Shown in pieces: positions 1 through 12,400 of a DNA stretch of 64,000 bases. Source of the DNA: Ophiura sarsii (Eukaryota > Echinodermata > Ophiuroidea > Amphilepidida > Ophiuridae). The number at the start of each line of letters is the position of its first letter. The first letter of the stretch is position 1. Made by a program: the position numbers and the translations under genes. The DNA is taken from assembly GCA_035610835.1 (NCBI GenBank), contig CM069448.1, positions 30,971,583 to 31,035,582 of the forward strand, given 5' to 3'. Below the pieces are notes generated by a model. It worked only from the letters and a program-made list of their open reading frames with translations, was not told the origin of the DNA and ran no database searches.

Positions 1-7
1 AACTGAT

Positions 8-668
8 TAGGAGTCAACAGTCCATTGGTGACACTGTTTACTAGGATTTTTAAATGCATTTTTCTCAAATTAGACCTGCTGTACTAAAACACACAATGTT
101 AGTGGTTGGTTGTATCAAACTGAATGGTGAAACTTTGTAAATATATTGTAATTTGCATACTAATGCAGTCAAGACAAAACAACTAAGTAAAACACTGGTC
201 TTATCAGACAAGCAAGAAGAGTTATTTGATAATCATGATGGGCTTGGTGTCAAACGCCAACTGTTTGATGATGAGGATATCGATCCGTCAGACAATGACA
301 GCAAAGACTTTGAGTTACATGCACCGGTGCTAAAGGATTGCAGCGTCCACGTCCAACAGACAGCAACTACCAGCAAGTCTTCTCATAATACCCGGAAAAC
401 AAAAAAGGGGTAAAAGAAAATAAATGTTGAATATATCATATATGACAAGGTTCAATATTAAACCATGGTTTGACTGACACAAGTGTGTAACAAATATGTA
501 GGGAATATGTAGGAGTCAACAGTCCATTGGTGACACTGTTAACTAAGATTTTCAAATGCATTTTTCGCAAATTAGACCTGCTGTACTAAACACACAATGT
601 TAGTGGTTGGTTGTATCAAACTGAGTGGTGAAACTTTGTTTAAAAAAAATTGTAATTTGCATACTAAT
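8..668. repeat. pair of ~157 bp direct repeats (8-164 and 510-668)
   Basis: Both copies start TAGGAGTCAACAGTCCATTG and end with ATTTGCATACTAAT, differing by scattered substitutions and small indels. They bracket a possible exon at 169-413. The first copy runs directly into GCAG, which could act as the splice acceptor for that exon; the second copy lacks it. Confidence 0.85.
169..413 (+). CDS. possible terminal exon of an unidentified protein
   Basis: An open frame of about 80 codons follows a TAATGCAG acceptor-like sequence and ends at a TAA at 411-413, with AATAAA a few bases later. The peptide is hydrophilic: a lysine/leucine-rich start, an acidic stretch (FDDEDIDPSDNDSKDFE), then a Ser/Thr- and Lys-rich tail ending RKTKKG. 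I do not recognise a domain. The GGGGTAAAAG at the stop could instead be a donor site. No initiator methionine is seen, so any gene would begin outside the window. It may be the 3' exon of a nuclear protein, or chance. Confidence 0.3.
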
Positions 669-1099
669 TACATTTTAATTATAACCTTCTAAAGTGAGGT
701 ATTGATGTAGGTGATATGACAAGGGGTTATGAAAATACAACAATGTATTCAAACCAACACTACAGAAATTGTGTATTTCCCTATGCTAAATACATTACCC
801 ACACCCACATGAGCTTCCACCGGGCTGCAACCACCTGAGCCGACACTCCTCCTGAGCCGCACCCACCTGAGCTGCCACCCCTGCTTTATCATATTTAAAC
901 TGCTGTTATACTCTGTTATTGAATTTCTTATTTTAATCAGGCTTAAACACAGTTATAGGCCCATCGCTCAGCTTTAAAATGATGCATCAACCACTTCTAT
1001 AGGCCAAAGGGATTGTGAAGTTATAAGCTTTTAATGACAAATTGACAAAAATGTAACACCGCCACCCTTTGTGCATGCCCACATTATGACATATTTTCA

Positions 1100-1640
1100 A
1101 AGCCCTTTAAATTGTACATGGATGCTTCAGATCATGCCATATGTTCAGTTCTCACTCAAATTCAGGATGGTGTTGAGCATGTCATCGCATACGTGAGCTG
1201 TAGTCTTGATGCCACCCAACAGTGATGGTCTTCTTATGACATACGCCATCAAGATGAAAACCATCTATTATTTCCTCTTCCCCACACCGAAGGTATGTTT
1301 GATGCACTTTATGGAGCTAGATAGATTTCATCTTCGGACTAAATCTGGATATTGGCAGATAGAAGTATCTGAAGAAGACAAAGCCAAAAACAGCCTTTAC
1401 TACACCACTCAAGTTTTATGAATTTTAACCGGACTTGCCAATAACAATGCACTGCATGGGTGACCTCAACTTGACCCAATGTTTGGTGTATCTAGATGAT
1501 ATTATTGTGTTTTCTGCAACCTTTAGGGAACATGTCCAGCACCTTGGAGCTGTGTTTCAAGTGGTGAAGTTATGTTACCACATCTTGAAAATTGAAGACT
1601 TCAAAGACTCTACAAAATATGATCCACAAACTAGGCAGGG
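1100..1640 (+). pseudogene. scrambled Ty3/Gypsy-type pol remnant (RNase H and RT pieces)
   Basis: From about 1112 a frame reads YMDASDHAICSVLTQ followed by an HVIAYVS block, the RNase H signature of Ty3/Gypsy retrotransposons. At about 1318-1400 another frame gives an LRTKSGYWQIEVSEEDKAK block, and at about 1480-1530 a CLVYLDDIIVFSATF block; both are reverse transcriptase motifs, the second holding the YLDD catalytic box. Stops and frame changes separate the blocks. RNase H lies upstream of RT, the reverse of the normal order, so the copy is rearranged as well as broken. No LTRs, gag or integrase were found. A poly-G run at 1639-1648 follows. Confidence 0.7.
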
Positions 1641-1913
1641 GGGGGGGGGGTTATTTGCAGAATATATAGACAGGTTCTGAAAGGTCAAACAGGAAAGCTC
1701 AGCTTAACTTATGCAGGATGAAACATCAGTTCCTTGGCTGAAGTCAACAAGCAGAGATAGTAATGAGATATGCGCTCAGAAACCACAAAGCGGTCAGGGA
1801 GGTTCACCAACACTAGCTACACAAAGAGGAAATTTCAACATGGGGGAAGAAACAAGGAACAAAGTAGACCCTGCAGAGGTTTCAAAAGAAAAAGTCAGGG
1901 ACAATAATGAATA

Positions 1914-2330
1914 GAAGCACTTCACTCAAGATGAATATCTCACAGCCAGACAAATTCAAAGTTATTTTTCTCGAGAGGCTGCTCACAGGAAAGCAATTAT
2001 CATGGTATCAGCGGCTGCTGTAGCAGAGCATGAAGATGACATTTCAACTGCTGAAGAAGAAATCACCATTGAAAAGCTCCATGATAGTGTTGCTAATTCT
2101 GTCATTCACACATCCTATGGTCATTGATATCATAAATGTGTGTGACGTGGTAAAAAGAGGAAGCAGCTGACCAAAACTAAGCTTCAAAAATTGAAGGAAG
2201 TTTGTGAAGACCTCAGAATTAATACAGGAGAGTTTCCGACAAAAATGGGAGTGCGATTGCTAAGGCATAAAAAGAGGGTGATCGAGTTTACAATAAAACT
2301 GTATGGAGAGAGTTTGGCGAGAGGAGTATC
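1914..2330 (+). pseudogene. conserved-looking coding remnant upstream of the hAT-type finger
   Basis: One frame (about 1920-2127) reads KHFTQDEYLTARQIQSYFSR then an alanine-rich stretch and an acidic segment ending at TGA. A second (about 2150-2347) gives a basic helix-like stretch, KLQKLKEVCEDLRINTG, running into the next open frame. The LTARQIQSYFSR motif resembles a short helical motif in zinc-finger proteins predicted in invertebrate genomes, but I cannot name the family. No start codon or splice sites are clear. Together with 2303-2740 this may be one decayed transposon-derived gene. Confidence 0.35.
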
Positions 2331-2740
2331 CTTGGTTAAACTACGATGAAGCCAAGGGGCTGATGTTCTGTACGACATGCAAAGCGAACCAATACAAGTG
2401 TGCAGATACCACACATCTGCATAATGTCAAGGGGGCTATCTGCATGCAGACATCAAGGGGCACCAACGGGAAGAAGAGGCGAGAGAAGCTAGCAAGAGCA
2501 CTGATGGTGAGCAAGAGCAACAACCAGCCCATATCATGATTGCGAAGTTTACTGAACACCAACGAAACCAACTAGCCATGAAGTTTAGATCTGTTGATGC
2601 CCTGGCCAAACACCACAGACCCTTCAGTGATTATGTCTGGCATACTTACTTGAATCGGATCAAAGGTTGGATGTTGGGTCACCACAGTATGAAACTGACA
2701 TGGCTGCAGCAACATTTGCTGATCTATCTCTAGCATCAAA
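2303..2740 (+). pseudogene. TTF-type zinc finger / ZNF862-like (hAT-derived) fragment
   Basis: The frame at 2303 starts MERVWREEYPWLNYDEAKGL followed by MFCTTCKA, the CxxC of the TTF-type zinc finger seen at the N-terminus of many hAT transposases and of domesticated ZNF862-like proteins. After a frame change near 2536 comes QLAMKFRSVDALAKHHRPFS, matching the AKxxxPFS segment downstream of that finger. A further one-base shift near 2680 recovers an SPQYETDMAAATFADLSLAS segment. The catalytic hAT dimerisation region is absent. Three frames are needed, so this is a pseudogene or a set of exons with unclear borders. Confidence 0.5.
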
Positions 2741-2825
2741 AGAAAATGTCCTAATCTTTGTTCAAATCTCTTATACATTGAAAAGTTACTGTTGACATTT
2801 CCTCTCTATTATGTTATAGGCATGT

Positions 2826-3475
2826 ATGCCAGGTATCCAAATTATACCTAAGTCGGGCAGCAAGCCAGCGGCTATACCCAGCAAAAGATTTCCAATTAGC
2901 ATGGGGCATGCTAGTCTGAGGGCAGCAATACTAAATGCATACTCTCGGGTTATGAAGTTCCATTTGTTCTGGAATGTACAGGTTTCAAGTATGAATGTTT
3001 TGTTTTTCGAATTCCTTTGGCTAACCTATACAAGGACATAATGATAAACAATTAAACATAATATGTGACGTGATCAAGCGAAACAAGTCATATGTCAGCA
3101 GTTTTTAATTAAGATATTTTTAAAGCATTTTAAATCAGGTGAAAAATGCTACAGTTTTGTCCCAACCGCACTGAAATCAAACTTATAGTTTTAAGTTACA
3201 AACAAATTACCAATGAGAAAGAGTAAACAAAGAATTTGTCACTTTAGGAAACGGAAGATCCAAGAATATAGATGTTAATTTTATTTGTCTCCTCTTTGGA
3301 TTGACAAGGCTACCAGTACACAATCTCTGCTAGAGGCAGTCAATGACCCTGCTATAGATACACTCATGACATGGTGTATTCTACGGAGTGCCAATAAACA
3401 TGAGCAACAAGGACAGTCTAGTGAAGATACAAGAGAGATGTGTAGTATTCTGACTTGGATTGGGTACAAGGATTA
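2826..3475 (+). other. two short unidentified open frames (2826-3041, 3285-3476)
   Basis: The first gives a 71-residue peptide with a basic start (GSKPAAIPSKRF), the second a 63-residue peptide (SLLEAVNDPAIDTLMTWCIL, then HEQQGQSSEDTREM). Neither shows a recognisable domain, and splice signals are not convincing. They may be further remnants of the element to their left. Confidence 0.15.
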
Positions 3476-3503
3476 GTAGAGGGCCTATTTCTGTTGTCCT
3501 ATG

Positions 3504-3696
3504 AGTTAATCACACAGGTTGAAATAATGTGATCCCTAAGTTAAACATACAGGTTGAAATATCGTGATCCAAGTTAATCACACAGGTTGAAATAATGTGA
3601 TCCTAAGTTAATCACACAGGTTGAAATATCGGGATCCAAGTTAATCACACTGGTTGAAATATCGTGATCCAAGTTAATCACACAGGTTGAAATAAA
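3504..3696 (+). repeat. ~33 bp tandem repeat, about six units
   Basis: The unit reads roughly AAGTTAATCACACAGG then TTGAAATAATGTGATCC. Copies vary between AATAATGTGATCC and ATATCGTGATCC, giving an alternating pattern. A stray partial copy (TTCACACGGGTTGAAATAAG) sits at about 3767-3786. Confidence 0.9.
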
Positions 3697-4140
3697 GGAC
3701 AATAGAAGGCATGATTTACAAGGAATAGCAAATGAGACTAATATCTATTGTTTGGTCTTTCAGGAATTCACACGGGTTGAAATAAGATTAGGTAATTGTA
3801 CATGACTGTACATTCCAAGTAACTAAAAAGTGTTACCGTCATAACGGTCTTGTAAAACTTGTGTTGCCACGTTTAAATTTAATTATTTAAGATCCCAGGG
3901 GAACGGACTAGGTACAAAAACGACATCCGTTACAATATGGAGGAAGAAAGAGATACAGCAAAAATATATTGAAGACTAGTGTTATGGAGTTGGAACAGAC
4001 GCAAGAAGCAGGCCTTCAAATAAATATGATTTGCCTGAACTGCAGGTATAGATAGCTAATAGCAATCGAAAAGACTTGAATACATTTACAACAGAATATC
4101 ACATTTCAATTTTGAGAAGTAAGATTCAAAGAAAACATAA

Positions 4141-4390
4141 ATTATGGTTTAGTGACAGAAAAAAACCTGTTGTACGAGCCCAACTGACCCATTTTTTTCC
4201 TTCAAATTTGCAACAACAAAAAATAGAATTTTGTTGTTGAAAATGTTGCTTCTTCAAAAAGAATTTTTTTTTTTTTTTTTTTAAATTTGAAGCAAATGTG
4301 GAAAATTCACCAAAAATCCCCAAATTTTGTTTGAAAAAAAATAGAAGATGTCTGACCGACCGACCTGACCTGAGTATGAAAGCAAACAAA
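4141..4390. repeat. dispersed repeat related to the element at 5555-5783 (inverted)
   Basis: The AACCTGTTGTACGAGCCC start and the GACCGACCGACCTGACCTGAG segment match, in opposite orientation, pieces of the TIR element at 5555-5783. A T run of about 20 lies inside (4264-4282). Confidence 0.5.
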
Positions 4391-5440
4391 ACAAATATTT
4401 CAAATGTGCACTTAGCCACTTACACGTACTGTGTATGAAGACAAAGGGAGTTGTACAAAAGATAATTATTTGATGATATTCTGCACAGGTTTATGACTTT
4501 TCTTCTATCACTGATTTAACACAAATCACTTACTTATGGAACTAAACACAGTGAACTATTTCCATCTTCTACAATGACCGCTTATCAAGATGACAAAAAT
4601 CATGCATTAACTGAATTTTCCACATAAAAAAATGGTTTAGCTTAAAGAATATTGGCACTACATAGTACTGTTTTTGAATGTACATAAACTGTAAATATAA
4701 AAATATATAAAAAATATAGATGCTCAAACCAACCATCCAGAGCTGTATTTAATCTGTGTGTCATGACTTCAAACCTAATGTGACTCAGGCTGTATGACTC
4801 GAGCGTTGACAACCATAAAGACATAACTCAAATAAGAGCATTCTGAGAAAAATGATTTTTTAATATATTGTATTCCATTGATGTGAGTGTAAAAATGTGC
4901 TTTTAACTCAAATAGGGCTATGTTTTAGTATTGGGTAAGTCTATAATCTGTGGACGACAATGATATTTTGGTACCAATATCTCAAAATGACCAAAAATTG
5001 AGTTACGTCTTTCTGGTTGTCAACCCTGATGTGTTATCCACAAAAGCAACAGCAATTTCCCACAATCCATTCATCTTCCTATTTCCAATGAGCGTCCTAG
5101 TGATCATAGCTAATAGTATTTGTGATTCTAATATGATGGTATATGTAATATATACTGAAATCCTGACACTTGCTTATCAAAGATACCTGGAATATGTTTT
5201 GGCATCAATGTACAGCAGTAATGAAAGATCTAAATTTTAATTGCTACTATATATAGTTTAATCAGTTCCAAATTTGGCAAGAAATATGCTGGGTTTTTTA
5301 TCTTCATCTCTCTGCGTGCAAAAATAATTCAAGCCTATGTGTGCTAATTTGGCATACAAAACGTCATGCATACGATCCCCAAACAATGCGCACGCAAGGC
5401 GAGCATTTTACCCGCCCACACTGTTCTGATTTAATTGGCT
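4391..5440. other. gene-poor stretch
   Basis: AT-rich sequence with no recognisable gene or RNA. A 96-codon open frame at 4950-5240 (+) encodes a hydrophobic peptide with a possible membrane segment (NPFIFLFPMSVLVIIANSIC) but no family is recognised and it may be chance. Confidence 0.4.
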
Positions 5441-5445
5441 ATAAT

Positions 5446-5503
5446 ATTAATAATTTCATGATATGTAGGATTATATTATATTAATAATTTCATGATATGT
5501 AGG
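5446..5503. repeat. short tandem duplication (~33 bp x 2)
   Basis: TTAATAATTTCATGATATGT followed by AGGA occurs twice in a row, separated by TTATATTATA. Confidence 0.85.
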
Positions 5504-5554
5504 AACTATACACTCTATTACCAAATGTCTACTTTATTCTATTGTAAGGTGACG

Positions 5555-5783
5555 AAAAAACCCACCTGTTCTACGGGCAAATGGACCTCTCAGGTAGGGT
5601 CGGTAGGTCTGGCTATTTTCCCCTTCAAAATGTCGGAAAATGTGCCGCGGGGGGGGGGGGGGGGTAAATACATCCCCCAAAATTTGGTTAATTTCAAGCA
5701 ATTTACAAATTATTTTTACCATTTCAAAATGTTCTTATAAAAAGAAAAAAGGGTCGGTCGGGCCAGTAGAACAGGGTGTTTTT
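5555..5783. mobile_element. MITE-like element, ~229 bp, with imperfect ~22 bp TIRs
   Basis: The left end AAAAAACCCACCTGTTCTAC and right end GTAGAACAGGGTGTTTTT are inverted copies. The interior carries a run of about 16 G (5648-5664) and two GGTCGGT motifs. No target-site duplication is obvious. A relative lies at 4141-4390. Confidence 0.6.
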
Positions 5784-6198
5784 CATGTGGCCTTATGCAA
5801 ATTTACAATGTTATATTTCAAATCAACACAAAGTTTCAATTTGTGAATTGATATGAAAAAATTACCGCTACGATATATCAATGTCTTTAGTTTAATCAGT
5901 TCTACATTGGCCAAAACTGTGAGCTGATATTTATCCGCGGGCCAAAATGGAATACCTACTTGCCCACTGCTTGCTGATACATGCTCACACTTTCACTAAT
6001 AAATATGTGCAATGACATGGATTCTCTTTGCGCAGGGACAAATACAAGCCTCACAAATCTTGCCAATTTGAAACTGATTAAACTATCGCAAACTATATTG
6101 TCTTGTGGACAACAAATTAGTGCTGAAAATAAGCCAGTATTATTTCTGATATTTCCGTAAAATATACAGGCCCTTCTTATTTTGAGAACTGATCACAA

Positions 6199-6470
6199 TT
6201 AAAAATTATATTTCAATTCAACATTAACGTTCCCTGTAGTCTGCTCATTATCAACATTCCCAACTTGTAATGGTACCTCAAATGCCACGCCCTTCCTGTG
6301 GCATGTTCCAGAGACCTTCTCGCAGAAGTAGATATCTGCCTCAGCTCGTAATGTAGCTTTGGTGATGAGACCGCTGGGTATGGACATGGTTGCTAATGGC
6401 ACATCTTGGAGTGATGTCAGCTTAGTACTGAAAGGGGTGACCTCTAGGATTGGCTCTTTGGTTTCGGAAT
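6199..6470 (-). CDS. NHLRC2: NHLRC2 last coding exon
   Basis: The acceptor is GATATTACAG just before 6470. The exon begins with two bases (AT) that complete the GAT split from the previous exon. It encodes the end of the C-terminal domain ([20 protein letters not shown]) and stops at 6199-6201 after [10 protein letters not shown], resembling the ELRY-F end of vertebrate NHLRC2. Confidence 0.9.
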
Positions 6471-9400
6471 CTGTAATATCGTACAGAAATAATTGTAATC
6501 AACTTTTGATTATTTTAATAAGAAAAGCAGTTACAACATTCACATGAATACATAAATTATCCATAAATATGTTAATGTGATGTGGTTAAATACGAAAGGG
6601 ACAATGTTTAGTTTTGTGATTGTGGGTAGTTCAACATACACGACATTATTCTTCATGTGGTGGATGTGCCAGATCATCAAAAATAGTTACTGTAAAACCA
6701 AAAAATGTTTGTGTGCATTCAAATTTCGCTTATTTCACGAGTAGAACTTAATTGCGAAAATGTTAAGCCGCAAATACTTCTAATCTACCTTGTAGCTGTG
6801 CATTCTAAATTTACACATTGTTACTCCAAAGTTTACATTTGCGAAATGTTCATGCCGTGAATTATGCCAGTATTGCTGATTTGTTAAATGTTAAACTCAA
6901 GAAGATTTCTGGTTTTACAGTATACTGGTATCGGCACTAAAACCAAGGATCCTATCATAAGACATATGCAAAAATGTATGATGGTCACTCTAAACGGGTA
7001 GCTTGAGTGAGGAAAGAAGCATCATAGATCTTAGAGGGGCAACACTTTAAAATACTCTATTTTGTGTTGAAGCATAATTATATATATATACCACAATGTT
7101 GGTATGGTTACCAGGTGTGTAGTGTAGGGGGGGGCATTTGCTCCCCCTGCCAGAAGGCTTGCCGCCCACTGATGCCCCCAAATGAAATGACAAGCTCTAT
7201 ATATATACCAAAAAATAGTCAAGCCCCCCCCCCACATCAATCACAGGCCTGCCTCACCCCCCCCCCCCCCCCCCCCCTCAAATTGGTTTTGCTCTACATG
7301 TTCTAAGGTTTGGTAGAGAGAGCTATTTGATAAAACATAAAACTTGCTCTAATTTAGACAGACAAACCCTGCAAACTATATTAAATTATAGAGGTCTATT
7401 GACATTTGACCTCTGCACACAGTACTACAAAAAATATAGGGAATGAAAATTACAATATATTTGAAGAAGGAGGGGGAGGGAGTACTTGGATATTTTTTTG
7501 GTTCAGGTGTGCTGCCAGAAAATTGAAAATTGACCCAAACATTTACCAATTTTCGAAGGAAAATGGACTTGTTTGTTTTTACGGAGACCCATAATTTTCT
7601 TGATATTTGAAAGGTGTTGCTAAAATTTCTGTGAAAAACAGTAAAATTAAGGATTTTAGACCAATAATTTTTCCAAAAATGGCTATGAAAAGGGGTAATT
7701 TGTTTACCAGATGGTTGAAAAATGGTAACCTATTTGGCAGCACATCCTCGTACACTCATATCTACTAAGTAACTACCCCCCTTCCCCCGGGCTCTTTCTT
7801 TGAAAGAAGTGGCAATCTTACCCTGTGCATAAACTTGCCAAGCAGTTGGTGCTTCTTCTGTTAATTTGCAGCCATCTGGGAGACCAACAAGTAACTGCAG
7901 GCTGACATTACTACCAATTGTGACTTTGGTGTCACCAAGCAAAATGACCGGCGACTTTGCCGAGATGAGCCTCTTTGGTTTGCTTACTGATGCTGTTGAT
8001 GTAGGTGATGACAACTTGGTTGGGAAAATAATTTGAAGCTGTTTGGTAAAAGCAAAGGAAATTTTTTTTAAATACAATTTTAATGAAGTAATTTAATACA
8101 TACCATGTAATCGAAGCAAAACTGCCATCAATATTTGTGATGTGATCTTCAAGCAAACATTGATTTTGAGATATAACCAAACAAAAGGGTAGAAATTCTT
8201 TGGTTTTCTATTGTTTTTAATACCCTTCAATTGCTAATATCTTTGTCTGTTTAAAATGAGATTTCATGCGAAATGTAGTATTACAAATATCCAATAGCAT
8301 CATGTAGAAAACTAAAATTGTGATATTATCGACTTCAGAATTCATTTTGCTTGATCGTACCACGTTTGTTGAAATGAAAAATATATGATTTCCCCTTCAA
8401 AAAAGTCCCCAACATTATTCAGTAATCTGCCTATTGCTACACCGAGACTGTGTGTAGAAGAACCAAATTGCTCAAATGAAAAACACACTTTGTTTTAATT
8501 TTGACACATATCTTTATTAATACATTCAGCCAATCTTCATGTGGGATATCTCAAATTAAAGAGTAGAATTTCTTTGCGATTTCAAAAATTAATATTTTTA
8601 CATTGGAGCTACATGTATAGTGTTGGAGTTATGAGCATATTTATTACCTGGGAAGTTTCTTTTTTGAGAACTGTATAACTGACCTCTTGCACAGACTTTG
8701 CCCCAAATCCCAAATTGCATTTATACCCGTGTCTAATGTTCTATTATTCATGAAAATGAGACTGTTTTATACAACTATTTTGCAGAGACTTTAACCTCAG
8801 ATCCAACACCTTTATTACATTTATATACACATTTAAGCTACATGTTTTTCCATGTGGTGATATAATTACTAGCCAATAGTATAGACCATGACTTAATTTC
8901 CAAACATCCTTACTTCTAGATTATATGTATTCACCACTTGTTTTTTACGCTTTTGTGATATAAGAATGTTACTAACCTCTTGCACAGACTTTGCCTCCAG
9001 ATCTAATACCCTTATCGCGTTGTTGTTCGTATCGGCAACATATAGTTTTGTACCATCTGGCGATACGCACAAACCGCCAGGCTCATTAAATTGCACCATA
9101 TCCAGCAGTTGACAATCCACCTTGCCCGGCAGGCCACACCCGGCAACCGTCGTACATGTCTTTGTCACCGGGTCGACAGATTTTATCTTATGATTATAGG
9201 AGTCTGCTACATAGAGTCTCTGATCATGTCTATTCCAAGAAACAGCCAATGGGTGCTGCAGTTTCACATCATATCCTTTACCATCTACGTCACCAAATGC
9301 AAACAGATCCTGTTGAAAAAATACCCATCAAAGTTGACTGAGGTTAGGTGATAAATAGACTGGGTCCCCGCGTCCCTCTATATGGCCACCATCTTTAAAA

Positions 9401-12400
9401 ATGGCGGACCAAAAAGAGGGACTGGGAAAATTGTACGTCCAAAAAGTGTGCAGTTTTCACGTGGAATTTCACGTGAACTTTGCATATATGAATATGCATA
9501 CCAATACCGAGCATGCGCATTTGTACACAGCAACAACAGAAATACAACCCAATTGGTCCAATTCAAAGGAAGTGCATCGAACGATCGTCACGCTGCGTCC
9601 CGCGGGAGGCAAACCGTGTGCCCTATCGCATCACGCGGTGTACACACCACTTGAAACTACCGGCGCACTGGTGCTTGAATAAGCTCATGTTTATTCACGA
9701 GTTTATCAGCGCACACTTTTGGAACTGTATTTTTTCCAGTCTTCACATTTGAGCACCCTCGCAGGGGCCGTGTGTAAAATAGGGAAGACATGAGGATCCA
9801 GTCTAGGTGACAAACCTCCTTTTTACGGGACCGGTTGAAACAAATGGTCGCATATATTTCAGGCGTTTTATTTAAAGGTTTGATCAAATTTGTTATGGAT
9901 AATATTTAACTTCCATTATATAATATATTCAAAACATAGCCATTCATACTACCTACCTGTTTACACATGGAATATCTCACATTTGCTATGTAACTATGCA
10001 AGTTCTGTAAAGCATGTTTTGTTTGATCAGGGAATCTATAATATTATAGGAGCAGGGTTCTAGCTACGTTGGGCGGCACTGGGCGGGGCCACCCGGCACT
10101 GACAATATCCGCCCAGCACTCTAAAAAAAAAGTTTTAAAAAAAAGTTAATTTTTTTTAAAAAACAATTTGTGGATAAAATCATTGCACTGCCTCATAAAA
10201 CAAGAAATTATGTGGCAGGAACCCTCAAAGTGCATTAAAAAACCCTAAAAAGACATTAAGAATGCCTCTGGATCCCATGCCATGATTTACTGCACTTCAT
10301 TCGCTACACTTTCTCCGTTCGCCGTCAGTAAAATGGTCCTGGCTAGAACCCTGTATAGGAGTCTCGAAGAAACAAGAGCTTGGCGATGTGACTCTCAGCA
10401 TAACAACTGGAGTTGCGCTATTCTTGGTAATGCCAATGATTGACACCTGATGTTACTCTAGAGCATATCAACTGGGAGTGGTTTAGCACACTGGAGCTTC
10501 ATTCTTGGCAACAACAAGCAAGCGTGTAGTAGCATGGCCTGATCAAATCATGGACACATATTTTTAAAAGACATCAAATATTGACAAAAATCTGGAATTT
10601 ATAGTGTCAGTAGAGCTAATTTCTATTTTTGTCAAGAAAGTGAGACAGCTGGTGTCATATTACCATGTGACCTTTGACCCGGATCGCATAATTTTTCCCC
10701 AATGAATGCACCGTTTTGATTAGTATACTGTAGAGCACAATTATGTAATTACCATTGGGTCCCGCTCGCCGCCGACCAATGCTTTCACAGCGCCGTCTGC
10801 GAATGAAACTGTTCGCACAGAGCTGCTCTCGCTGTCCGCTAGAAACAAACAGTTGAGGGCATCTTCAGTCGCAGCCGATATGCCAGAGGGCTGAGCAAAA
10901 GCTGCTTTGTGCGGGTAAGAGTTGTTGCGGTTCTCTTCCTTACCACTGCCAGCGTATGCCATGCAAGTCCCCTCTCGATGAAAACTGTTGGTAAACAATA
11001 ATATTGAAAAAAAATTGAATTGAAGATTCATCACACTACATTGCAGTCCAAATTTAAACCTTAAAATTAATAAATAATAATATCACACATTTATAGAGCG
11101 CTTTACTTTAGTGAGATCTAAACTCAAAGCGCTTTACAACAAATGAATAAAAGATTCAAAAACAATGAAGCAAAAATACAACAAATTACTGACTAACTAT
11201 TTCCAGAATCTTTACCCAAAGGGCTATAGAGGGTTGTCTGCAAAAATCTCGCTGCTAAACGGTGAGGGACCTTTTGTGAAATGGCCGCGTCAATTGAATA
11301 TTATCCAGTTGGATCAGAATAAGGGATGTTTCCTTTGGGGTTTAGGTTTTATTAACCCTTACAGCCCCAGATCCCATGAAATCCCATTTCCCAGCATCCT
11401 GGTTCCACCTGGCGCTGAGGTTTTTGTCTGAAATAATGGCCCCGGGCTATATAGCTGGGCGAATACACTCGCCCAGCACAGCTTCCCCCGTGGCGCAGTT
11501 GGTAGAGTGTCCGCCCGCCAACCGAGAGGTCGTGGGTTCAAACCCCGGGGCGTGGCACCTTGTTGTGTGTGCTTTTTTCGCTTGAAAAAAATTTCGTTGG
11601 AAAATCCACCGGGTGGGTTAGGGTTAAAGAACAAGGCAGCTATTAATTTACAATGTACATCAAATATGAAACAAACATTGCTGCCTTATGTTTAATTTCG
11701 TGATTTGTACTTACATCCCCTTTTGCCATTTGCCATCCTCAAAGAACAGTCCCCAGAGAGTGTGTGTTCCAGCCATGGCTATGTACAGGATATTCTCATT
11801 GGGACCAAACTCTAGATCCCAGGGGGAGCTGAGGGCTTGATCTGTCCACCTACCCCCACCAACCTTGCCATCCAGAATCTCACCCGTACCGGCAATGGTA
11901 GAGACCACTTTCTCTGTGAAATCAATCTGTGAAAATAATCCATATTGATCTGGTTAAATTATAGTCGGCTAGAGTCGGCTACACAGACGTTTCAGCACTT
12001 TTTTCTGTTACAATCGGGTTTTACATGTAAGTGTGGTTGGCATTGGTGAAGTAAAATAGAACAACTTAGAGCTGACAAACGCACGCATTCTATTGGTCAG
12101 ATGGTATCTATGGTGTCAAGAATATTACCACCCACACGCTCATTATTTTTTTCTTCATTAAGTGCGATTATTTAAAGCATTCACAACTTTTGTGTTAGAT
12201 GTACTGAACATCCATATCATAGTTTATTCATTTTTGTACATAATTTACTACTTATTTATGAAAGGAACAAAAATGGACTATAATTACGACAAGAAACATT
12301 ATTTTGAGTTATTTTCACTCACCTTTCGTATCACATGATTCTCAGTATCGGCAACAAACAGATCCCCATTTCTCCATGCCATCCCCTGTGGCGAGTGGAA

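Noticed and set aside
3504..3790. CRISPR-like array
   Set aside because: Units are contiguous without unique spacers and the context is an animal genome; it is a plain tandem repeat.
9382..9752. overlapping plus-strand frames of 79-93 codons
   Set aside because: They fall inside the 450 bp TIR element (9356-9805) in the NHLRC2 intron and carry no domain.
11484..11556. functional tRNA gene
   Set aside because: A and B boxes are good but the acceptor stem does not pair, T33 is missing, and the sequence sits inside a TTAA element present in three copies.
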